Below are positions 1-7,196 of a stretch of 64,000 nucleotides of DNA, piece after piece; the first letter of the stretch is position 1, and each line of letters opens with the position of its first letter. The notes beneath the pieces were generated by a model. That model saw only the letters and a list, made by a program, of their open reading frames with translations, had not been told where the DNA came from and made no database searches. Origin of the DNA: Sphingomonas melonis (GTDB lineage Bacteria > Pseudomonadota > Alphaproteobacteria > Sphingomonadales > Sphingomonadaceae); NCBI RefSeq assembly GCF_013409985.1, contig NZ_JACCBY010000004.1, positions 339,699 to 403,698 of the forward strand, read 5' to 3'. A program made the translations under genes and the position numbers.

Positions 1-653
1 GCGCTTCGCCAGCCGGCGACTCGCCAGCCGCTCAGCTCATATTCGGGCGGACCGGCGATGAACGCGATCCGCTCGTGACCCAGCGTGATCAGGTGCTCGG
101 TCGCGAGCCGTGCGGCGCCTTCATCGTCCATGGTCAATGCGAAGCCGCCGCCGGGCTTCAGCGAACCAATGCGCGCGAAGCTGATGCCATGCTCCTCAAG
201 CAAGCGGGTGATCAGCATGTTCTCCGAATGGGGCGGCGTCAGGATCACCCCATCGGGCTGCAAGGCGGCGATGGCGGCAAGCAGTTCGCGTTCGATATGG
301 TCGCTGTGCGTGTCGACCAGCTCGACAATCATGCGGTAGCCATATTTGGCGCAGGTCAGCATCCCGCCGAGCAGCATCTGATCAACCCAGTCCGTGCCTT
401 GACGGCTACGCCAGTCGGCGATGGTGCGCTCGCGGTCATTGAGCGCGAGGATCAGGTACGAGCGCGAGCCCCCCATGCGCTGCGCAGCGATCGACGGGAC
501 GTAGCCGAGCTTGGCGATCGAAGCCTGCACGCGCTGCATCATCTCTGGCCGGACATTGGGCTCCTTGTTGATGACACGGCTGACGGTTTGTAGCGACACT
601 CCGGCATCCGCCGCGACGTGACGGATCGTCACAGCCTGGCGACGGCGGACCAT
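1..653 (-). CDS. LacI-family transcriptional regulator (3' end cut by window edge)
   Basis: Sugar-responsive DNA-binding repressor. About 217 residues are visible. The N-terminal helix-turn-helix (residues 9-29, TIRHVAADAGVSLQTVSRVI) has the typical LacI pattern, followed by the periplasmic-binding-protein-like effector domain; the C-terminal third lies beyond the left edge. The ATG overlaps the stop of the halogenase gene (TGATG), so it is probably translationally coupled as the last gene seen of the receptor/SapC/cupin/halogenase operon. It is the natural candidate to bind the two GTGAACGTTCTC operators near 7.04 and 7.11 kb, which is inference from context. No symbol is assigned because the sugar ligand is unknown. 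Confidence 0.9.
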   Translation of the reverse strand, partial: MVRRRQAVTIRHVAADAGVSLQTVSRVINKEPNVRPEMMQRVQASIAKLGYVPSIAAQRMGGSRSYLILALNDRERTIADWRSRQGTDWVDQMLLGGMLTCAKYGYRMIVELVDTHSDHIERELLAAIAALQPDGVILTPPHSENMLITRLLEEHGISFARIGSLKPGGGFALTMDDEGAARLATEHLITLGHERIAFIAGPPEYELSGWRVAGWRS

Positions 654-2140
654 CAGGCGGCGTCGGACGTCACGCCGCAATATCGTGCGACGTAGTCGGC
701 ATGACCGGGCAGGCCGCGGATCGTGGTCGCGACATTCTGGCGAAGGGTGGAAAGCAATCGGGACATGTCGTCGTCGCTGAGCTTCGCTGCGATAGGATGG
801 TGGCTGCGCGGCACGATACCCTGGCCGAGCATCACTTGCACCCAGCTGTTTTCCGCAAACAGCTCCTCGTTCTTGCGGAACACGCGGCCCGTTTCGCGAA
901 AGAGTTCGATCTTCTGCGCTAAGCTGTCCGGGATCTCCATCGCCGCGCATTGCCGCCAGAAGGGGCTGTCGCGGCGATCGGTGACCTTATAGTGGAGGAT
1001 CAGGAAATCGCGGATCTGCAGCATGTCGGTATATTGCTGATCGTTGAACTCGGCGATGTCACGCGGGCTGATCTCACCGGCGGGCATCATCCGGATCAAA
1101 CGCAGGATGGCGCGCTGGATAAGGTGGATGCTGGTCGATTCCAGTGGCTCCATGAACCCGCCCGACAGGCCGAGTGCGAGGCAGTTGCGGTGCCATTGCT
1201 TCCTGCGCGCGCCGGTTACGAAGCGAAGGCGATTGGGCTGGGTCGACACCCGCCCCTCGACGTTGCCGAGCAGGCGGTCGAGCGCGGCGTCGTGATCGAG
1301 ATAGCGGCTGCAATAGACGATGCCGTTGCCCACGCGATGCTGCAACGGAATGCGCCACTGCCAGCCTGCGTCATGCGCCATCGCACGGGTGAAGGGCACC
1401 GCTGGCGCGACGCTCTCGGTCTGCACGGCAATCGCAGAGTCGCAAGGCAGATAGTGTGTCCAGTCATCGAAGCCGGCGTGCAGCGCCTGTTCGATCAGCA
1501 ATGCGCGGAACCCCGTGCAATCGAGGAACAGGTCGCCTTCGATCCGTACACCCGATTCGAGCACCAACGCGGCGATATCGCCGCTCTCACCATCGAGCTG
1601 AACTTGTGCGATCTTGCCTTCGATCCGGCGGGCACCATCGGCTTCCGCCATTCGCCGCAGGAAACGCCCGTACAGCGTCGAATCGAGCTGATAGGCGTAG
1701 TTCATGCGATCGTCGGGGAGGTGCGCGAATTTGCCCTCGCGTGCGGCGATCAATTCCAGGCAATAGTCATCATATGGCTGCGCGTGGCCACGGGTCTGGC
1801 CATTCAGCCAATAATGCTGGAAACCCGCCGCCCAATGGTCGGTGCCGGTGAGGCCGAACGAGTGAAAGTAGCCGTCGCCTGCCTGCTTCCACCCGTCGAA
1901 AGCGATCCCCAGCTTGAAGGTTGCCTGCGTCGCTCGCATGAATTCGGCTTCGTTGACGCCGAGCAGGCGGTTGAAGGTGATCAGCGGCGGGATCGTGGAC
2001 TCGCCGACGCCTATGGTGCCGATGGCATCGGATTCGACCAGCGTGACCTCTACTGCCCGGCCCATCACGCGGCTGATCGCCGCCGCGGCCATCCAGCCTG
2101 CGGTGCCGCCGCCAGCAACGACGATGCGGCGCGCCGTCAT
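653..2140 (-). CDS. Flavin-dependent tryptophan-halogenase-family protein
   Basis: FADH2-dependent halogenase-family flavoprotein of 495 residues, cytoplasmic. It has the N-terminal FAD-binding GGGTAGW motif (residues 10-16), a lysine at position 76 in FKLGIAFDGW that matches the catalytic lysine region, the halogenase signature WQWRIP (260-265 region), and the EPLEST stretch. Length fits the family (about 500). Its ATG overlaps the TGA of the cupin gene upstream (ATGA), so the two are coupled. In sphingomonads and Caulobacter these proteins sit in TonB-receptor sugar loci and not in natural-product clusters, so the physiological substrate is unknown; halogenation of tryptophan should not be assumed. 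A flavin reductase partner is not encoded nearby. Confidence 0.88.
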   Translation of the reverse strand: MTARRIVVAGGGTAGWMAAAAISRVMGRAVEVTLVESDAIGTIGVGESTIPPLITFNRLLGVNEAEFMRATQATFKLGIAFDGWKQAGDGYFHSFGLTGTDHWAAGFQHYWLNGQTRGHAQPYDDYCLELIAAREGKFAHLPDDRMNYAYQLDSTLYGRFLRRMAEADGARRIEGKIAQVQLDGESGDIAALVLESGVRIEGDLFLDCTGFRALLIEQALHAGFDDWTHYLPCDSAIAVQTESVAPAVPFTRAMAHDAGWQWRIPLQHRVGNGIVYCSRYLDHDAALDRLLGNVEGRVSTQPNRLRFVTGARRKQWHRNCLALGLSGGFMEPLESTSIHLIQRAILRLIRMMPAGEISPRDIAEFNDQQYTDMLQIRDFLILHYKVTDRRDSPFWRQCAAMEIPDSLAQKIELFRETGRVFRKNEELFAENSWVQVMLGQGIVPRSHHPIAAKLSDDDMSRLLSTLRQNVATTIRGLPGHADYVARYCGVTSDAA

Positions 2141-3147
2141 CGTCCCAGCGCCCGCAGCAGGAAGGCGCGGAGCCGGCCGGCGGTTTCCGGCGTCAGTGGC
2201 GCGAGGATGCTGCGTGCGGCAGCAGGAATATGGGCGGACACCGCCGGGTCATCGTCGAAGACGTAGTGATCGAACATGTCGCGCCAGTGCCTCTTCTGAT
2301 CATCGGGAAGGTCGCGGATGGCAAGGATGGCATGGTTGAGCGCATCCTGCGGCTGCCCCAGCCACCGCGGGCTCGACCGCCACCAATAGTTCACCAGCAC
2401 ATTGAAGGGTGCCAATCCTTCGACATGGTGCCACCACATCGCGGGGATATAGAGCGCGTCGCCGGCATCCAGATCGGTGACCTGCGCATGGTCGAGCGCG
2501 TCACGGAAGCACGGGTGGGCACCGAAATCGGGGGCATGGAAGTCGACCATGCTTACCGCACGGCCCGCGGGGGTGTTATCGATCGGGCCGAGATACAGAT
2601 TGCGGAACTGGTCGCGTGGGAAGAGCGTGAAGCGGCGCCGGCCGACCGCCACGCAGGCGAGATTGTCCGGCACGTCATTGTGGGCGGCGATGCGTGTCCG
2701 GGTTCCCATCCAGATGCTGACGAGCGGGTCACGCGCGCCTAGATCGACATGGTTGGCCTCGTGCAGGCCGCGAAAGAACTGAAGGACGTCGATCGATGCC
2801 AGATAGATGGTACGAGCATCATCATTGGCATCGATATGCGCAAAAATCTCGTCGAGCCTCGACTGGAACGTCGCGAAATTCATGCCCATCGCATCGTCGT
2901 AGAACAGGCGACCATCGCTGCCCGGGGCGCCAACCGAGACGGTGAAGGGCACGTCCCGGCGATGATCGAGGAGGTAGCGACGCGCGTCCTGTGCGGAACA
3001 CCGGCCCGCTTGCACCAGCGGCCAGTCGCCGACCAGATTGCGAACGACGAACGGCTGGGTGGCGGTGCGCAGCCTGTCGTCGAGGTCGGCGGCATCGGCG
3101 ACCATGACCTCCGCCACGCGCGGTAGCGCCGCAAAGATATCAGCCAT
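2137..3147 (-). CDS. Cupin-like (JmjC/Cupin_8) domain protein
   Basis: Predicted Fe(II)/2-oxoglutarate-type oxygenase fold of 336 residues. The HND triplet in AAHNDVPDNLACVAVGR and the later histidines in YIPAMWWHHVEG give the HxD...H metal-binding pattern of the JmjC-like Cupin_8 family. It lies between SapC and the halogenase, overlapping both (8 bp with SapC, 4 bp with the halogenase), so the three are one translational unit. The trio SapC / cupin-like / halogenase next to a TonB receptor is a recurrent alphaproteobacterial arrangement; the substrate modified is not known. Confidence 0.87.
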   Translation of the reverse strand: MADIFAALPRVAEVMVADAADLDDRLRTATQPFVVRNLVGDWPLVQAGRCSAQDARRYLLDHRRDVPFTVSVGAPGSDGRLFYDDAMGMNFATFQSRLDEIFAHIDANDDARTIYLASIDVLQFFRGLHEANHVDLGARDPLVSIWMGTRTRIAAHNDVPDNLACVAVGRRRFTLFPRDQFRNLYLGPIDNTPAGRAVSMVDFHAPDFGAHPCFRDALDHAQVTDLDAGDALYIPAMWWHHVEGLAPFNVLVNYWWRSSPRWLGQPQDALNHAILAIRDLPDDQKRHWRDMFDHYVFDDDPAVSAHIPAAARSILAPLTPETAGRLRAFLLRALGR

Positions 3148-3841
3148 GCGCCAGCGTCGCGTTCTTGCGCGCGATCAAGGCGGATAGATTGCCGTGGGAG
3201 GCAAGCGCCATAAAGATCGGCAGCAGATGGCCGTCACGATGCAGGTCGTCGAGCGCCGTTGCGGATAAGGCGCGCAGGCGATCCTCGTCGATGACGTGGA
3301 AGCCGACCAGCCGGTTCACCGATCCGTCGTCCAGCGGCACCTCGAGTGTCAGCGGCTCGAGCAGCTCGTGCCGCTCCAGCGCGGTGAAGAAGCCCGCGCT
3401 CTCGCGATAGCCGACATCGAGCGCGCCCAGCTTCTCGATCATCGCCGCGAGCCGGGGGGAGGGCTGCCCATCATCATCGAAGAGCCGGTCGCCGTCGCCG
3501 ATCCGCGGGCTGGCCATGTCGATATGGACCTGGGGGCCGTGCGCGCTCGCGCCGATCAGCAGAGGCTGTATGTCCATCGCCAAGGGAATGTAGCGGGCAT
3601 CCCAGCGACCGTCGGCGAGGTACAGGTTCTCGTCATTGTCGAAGCCGAACATCGCGAGCGCGACCGTCGAGCCATCGGTCAGGTTGCGACGGAACAAGAT
3701 GAGGTACTCGTTCTGCACGCGCCGGAATTCGTCGGGGACGATCAGACAGCTCATCTGCGCATCGCCCATCGCGGCGCTCCGCTCGCGGCGTATCCGCGTC
3801 TCGCCGTGGGTCGCGGCGGTAAGCAGGGCGTGGTCCGGCAT
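3140..3841 (-). CDS. SapC-family protein
   Basis: Protein of 233 residues that matches the SapC family (named after a Campylobacter S-layer locus). The family layout is visible: an N-terminal HxxLRI-like stretch, a VPDEFRRVQNEYLILF segment, and a C-terminal DLHRDGHLLPIFMALASHGNL segment. No signal peptide or membrane segment is seen. It is the first gene after the intrinsic terminator that follows the TonB receptor and overlaps the cupin gene start. Its molecular role is not established; context ties it to receptor-linked glycan uptake. Confidence 0.85.
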   Translation of the reverse strand: MPDHALLTAATHGETRIRRERSAAMGDAQMSCLIVPDEFRRVQNEYLILFRRNLTDGSTVALAMFGFDNDENLYLADGRWDARYIPLAMDIQPLLIGASAHGPQVHIDMASPRIGDGDRLFDDDGQPSPRLAAMIEKLGALDVGYRESAGFFTALERHELLEPLTLEVPLDDGSVNRLVGFHVIDEDRLRALSATALDDLHRDGHLLPIFMALASHGNLSALIARKNATLAHG

Positions 3842-3929
3842 ACTCTATCCAGCTCCGTGGGCGCCCGCCCCAGCGGGAGCGGCGCGCAAGCTTCGTCCTA
3901 TCCGCCGATGCGGCCCCGGCAAGACGAAA

Positions 3930-3957
3930 AGAGCCACCTCTTCATAGAGATGGCTCT
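3930..3957 (-). terminator. Intrinsic terminator after the TonB receptor gene
   Basis: Twelve-base arms AGAGCCATCTCT and AGAGGTGGCTCT (one G-T type mismatch) flank a 4-base loop. On the minus strand the stem is followed by TTTTCG. It sits 18 bp past the receptor stop and upstream of SapC, so it should end most receptor transcripts and lower expression of the SapC/cupin/halogenase/LacI genes. Confidence 0.8.
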
Positions 3958-3975
3958 TCCTGCCGCAGTCCGCGG

Positions 3976-6900
3976 TTAGAAGTTGAACCGCACGCCGCCG
4001 GAGTAGCGCGCATCCTGCTTCACCACGAACGTCACATTGCGGTCAGAGCGGCGATGGCCGCGCCGATCCGCGCCGGTCAGGTTGATCGCTTCGGCGAAGA
4101 CGGTGACGCCCGGGACGAATTCCCAACTGATCGTACCGTCGAGCTGGCCATATCCTTCGGTATAATTCGGATTGGTCCCGCCACCCGACAGGAACTCCGC
4201 GCGCCAATTGTACGATGCGCGCGCCTGGAACCCGTTCTTGTCGTAATAGAGCGTGGCATTGGCGCTGTCAGACAGGCCGTTGATCGCGAACTGCGACGTG
4301 CTGGCAGGCAGCAGGTTGTTGTAATCGCGATTGCCGTTCACGATCGTATAGTTGAGCTGCGTACCGAAACCGGTGCTCCAGAAGCTGTGCTGGATCGCGA
4401 ATTCGAAGCCGTTGATCGTTGCCGACTCGTCGCTGTTGAACGGCGTCGAGATGACGAAGTTGACCGGAGCGTCGCTTGGATCGCCCAAAATCGTGCCGTT
4501 CACCACGCTGCCAGGGTAATTGGCGCCGATATAGTTGCGGATGTCGCTGAACGTCGCATTGGCACCGAGCGCGGCGATGGCAGCACGATAGCGTGGGCCA
4601 TTGGCCGGGTTGGTCAGGTTGAACGCCGGCGCGTTGCGTTGGGTCGTGCCGATATAGTTCGACACCTGCTTACGGAAATAGCCGACCGACATGTAGCTTT
4701 CGGGCGTATAATACCATTCCGCCGACAGATCGATGTTCTTCGACTTGTAGGGGACCAGGTTCGGGTTGCCCTGTGCGCCGAAGCCGCCGCCGACGCGGAA
4801 CAGCTGGTCGAGCGTCAGGCCGCCTTGGAGCGAACCATAATCGGCGCGGGTGATGGTGTGGCTGTACGACGCCCGCAGCTTGACGTTGCGGATCGGCTGG
4901 ACATCGAAGTCGACCGAGGGCAGCCATTCGTCATAGCCGCCGGAGAAGGTCGTAAAGGCGCTGTTCCCCGAATAGACGATGTTGAACTCGTTCTGCGAAT
5001 TCTGCCGCGTACCGGTCGGAACGGGCACCAATGCGGACGATTTCACCGTCGTGTTCTCATAGCGCAGACCGGCAATCAGGTGTGCGGGGTTCGAGAACAG
5101 ATCGAACTTGTTGTTGATCTGCAGATAGGGCGCGACGGTCTTCTCACGGATGCGCCGATCGGTCGTGTACGGCGTCAGGCAATTGCCGTCGCCGCCGCAG
5201 ATCCCATAGGTCGCGTCGAGCAGGCCAACGACCTGTTCAAAGTTATAGCCATAGAATTGCTTCGCGATGTCCGAGCTGCCGACACCGCCGATGCCGCTGA
5301 ATTTGCTCGGAATGTCGATCGTCTTGAAGATGTCGTCGGGCAGGAGCGCGGCCGCCGCTGCACGCTGTGCCGCGCTGTCGCCACCGGTGCCGCCCCAAGT
5401 GTCGTTCTGGAGCACGCCATAGGCGCTGCGCACCTTGTTATCGGTGAAGGTGAAGCCGAAGTCGATCGAATCGAGGAAGCTGCCGCTGTGGTCGTAATGG
5501 CCCTTCAGCTGAACCTGGTTGATCCGGTCGCGGAAATAGGAGTTGCGGAACGCATTGCCGGTCGGCGTGATCAACGCCGCATTCAGCGGGTCGATGCCGG
5601 GCTGCATCGCATAGGAGATGACCGGCAGGTCGTTGTCGAAATTGATCGTCTGGTTGGCGACGCCGAAGACAGCGGTGCCGAGCGAGTTGCTGTTGCCGTA
5701 TTTGTTCGTCGGCTTCGATTCGGCGGTCGAATGATGCGCGTCGAGGGCCACGGTGACGCCGCCGGGCGCCTCCCAGGCGAGGTTCGCGCCGAGGGACTTG
5801 TTCTCGGTCCGGTACGCCGTGAGGGCGCTCGAATACGACAGGTCCTTTGCCTCGGCTGCGGCGAAGCGTTCGGTGTAGAAGCGCGGGCCGGCGATCGGGC
5901 CATCGGTCCATGCGGACGACGTGTCGTTGTGGTTGAACCAGATGCCGACGTTCGCGTTGCGCGTCTTCACCTCGTTGCGGGAATAGGTGTAGTCGACGGT
6001 GGCGGTCAGGCTATCGGTCGGCTTCGCCTGTAGTACCAGCTGGCCGTTGATGCGCTCGCGGCTGATGTCGTTGACGTCATAGGACGCATTCTGCGGCACT
6101 TCGTAGACGCTGGTGGCGCTGGGGCGATTGGTGATGTTCGCGGCGCGGGGATCGCCGGGCTGGGCAAGCGAACCCCAGTTGTTTTCCGAACCCAGGTATC
6201 CGTCGCGCCAGCCGACATTGGCCTGGTTCACCGAAGCGCGCCGCTTCTGGTAGATACCGTTGACCAGGATGCCGATCCGGTCGTCGGCAAAGGTCGTCGA
6301 GAAGATGCCCGACACTTCGGGCGTAATGTCGTTCTTGCCGTTCTGCGAGGTATCGATGACGCCGCGTGCGGCAACCGAACCGCGCGTCCCCATCTTGTCG
6401 AACGGGCGCGGCGTACGGATGTTGATCGTCGCACCGATGCCACCCGAGGGGACACTGGCGCGTCCCGACTTGTAGACCTCGAGCGCGGCGATGCCCTCGG
6501 ACGCGAGGTTCGCGAAGTCGAAGGCGCGCGAGCCGGACGCGCCGTTCCCGTCGCCGATCACGGAGGTCGGCAGCTGGCGGCCATTGAGTACGACCAGATT
6601 GTATTCGGGGCCGAGACCACGGACGGTCACGAACGACCCTTCGCCATTCGAACGGTCGATCGACACGCCGGTGATGCGCTGAAGCGATTCGGCCAGGTTG
6701 GTATCGGGGAACTTGCCCATGTCTTCCGCCGAGATCGCGTCGACGATGCCCTGCGCGTCGCGCTTGATGTCGGCCGACGCGCGCAGCGAGGCGCGGATGC
6801 CGGTAACGACGATGTCGTCGGTCGCGGTGTCCGGCGTGTCCGTTGGCGCAGCCGCCTGCGGCTCGATCTGCGAGGGGCCGGTATTCCCCAGCGTGGCGGC

Positions 6901-6999
6901 GGCATCCTGGGCCGCAGCGATGCCGGGCAGGGCGACGAGAGCGGCGGTCGAAACCCCGATGGCAAAGTGCGAAAGCAGGCGAGCCCTGACGCGGCGCAT
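3976..6999 (-). CDS. TonB-dependent receptor (glycan-type)
   Basis: Outer-membrane receptor of 1007 residues from the chosen start. The ATG at 6999 is preceded by GGGGAGG at good spacing and opens a clear signal peptide (MRRVRARLLSHF...IAAAQ); an upstream in-frame ATG at 7095 would place 32 non-signal residues first and lies beyond the operator region. A TonB-box-like DDIVVTGIRAS follows at about residue 65, then the plug (SNGEGSFVTVRGLGPEYNLVVLNG in part) and a beta-barrel ending in aromatic F. Size and the OM sugar-receptor look fit import of an oligosaccharide. It is divergent from the GH3 glucosidase with two LacI-type operators between them, and is followed by a terminator and then SapC. 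Confidence 0.93.
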   Translation of the reverse strand: MRRVRARLLSHFAIGVSTAALVALPGIAAAQDAAATLGNTGPSQIEPQAAAPTDTPDTATDDIVVTGIRASLRASADIKRDAQGIVDAISAEDMGKFPDTNLAESLQRITGVSIDRSNGEGSFVTVRGLGPEYNLVVLNGRQLPTSVIGDGNGASGSRAFDFANLASEGIAALEVYKSGRASVPSGGIGATINIRTPRPFDKMGTRGSVAARGVIDTSQNGKNDITPEVSGIFSTTFADDRIGILVNGIYQKRRASVNQANVGWRDGYLGSENNWGSLAQPGDPRAANITNRPSATSVYEVPQNASYDVNDISRERINGQLVLQAKPTDSLTATVDYTYSRNEVKTRNANVGIWFNHNDTSSAWTDGPIAGPRFYTERFAAAEAKDLSYSSALTAYRTENKSLGANLAWEAPGGVTVALDAHHSTAESKPTNKYGNSNSLGTAVFGVANQTINFDNDLPVISYAMQPGIDPLNAALITPTGNAFRNSYFRDRINQVQLKGHYDHSGSFLDSIDFGFTFTDNKVRSAYGVLQNDTWGGTGGDSAAQRAAAAALLPDDIFKTIDIPSKFSGIGGVGSSDIAKQFYGYNFEQVVGLLDATYGICGGDGNCLTPYTTDRRIREKTVAPYLQINNKFDLFSNPAHLIAGLRYENTTVKSSALVPVPTGTRQNSQNEFNIVYSGNSAFTTFSGGYDEWLPSVDFDVQPIRNVKLRASYSHTITRADYGSLQGGLTLDQLFRVGGGFGAQGNPNLVPYKSKNIDLSAEWYYTPESYMSVGYFRKQVSNYIGTTQRNAPAFNLTNPANGPRYRAAIAALGANATFSDIRNYIGANYPGSVVNGTILGDPSDAPVNFVISTPFNSDESATINGFEFAIQHSFWSTGFGTQLNYTIVNGNRDYNNLLPASTSQFAINGLSDSANATLYYDKNGFQARASYNWRAEFLSGGGTNPNYTEGYGQLDGTISWEFVPGVTVFAEAINLTGADRRGHRRSDRNVTFVVKQDARYSGGVRFNF

Positions 7000-7038
7000 G
7001 GTAATCCTCCCCGATAGGCGCGGCGAACCCGCGCTCTT

Positions 7039-7050
7039 GAGAACGTTCAC
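7039..7050. promoter_or_regulatory. LacI-type operator, copy A
   Basis: GAGAACGTTCAC with a perfect GAAC/GTTC core (7041-7048). It is the exact reverse complement of the second site at 7106-7117. It lies about 40 bp upstream of the receptor start and matches the shape of LacI/GalR operators (central CG). Confidence 0.75.
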
Positions 7051-7105
7051 TTCGAGGATAAGTGTTTGGCTGTCAAGCGGATCGTGAGCGGCCACAGGCG
7101 CCGTT

Positions 7106-7117
7106 GTGAACGTTCTC
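7106..7117. promoter_or_regulatory. LacI-type operator, copy B
   Basis: GTGAACGTTCTC, the inverted copy of site A, with 67 bp between centres. It lies 80 bp upstream of the GH3 start. The pair could control both divergent transcripts, or be bridged by one LacI tetramer or two dimers. Confidence 0.75.
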
Positions 7118-7196
7118 CGATTATGCTTTGAGGGGGGCTATGCCCTCAACGGGCGACAGGCCGGGGCGGTGCATGCGTCGGTGACGGGAGGATTGC

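Noticed and set aside
653..2140. Natural-product (halogenated metabolite) gene cluster
   Set aside because: No biosynthetic enzymes nearby; the halogenase sits in a receptor/SapC/cupin sugar locus.
4054..6033. A 659-residue frame on the plus strand opposite the TonB receptor
   Set aside because: Low-complexity, arginine/valine-rich translation with no family features; mirror of a GC-rich gene on the minus strand.
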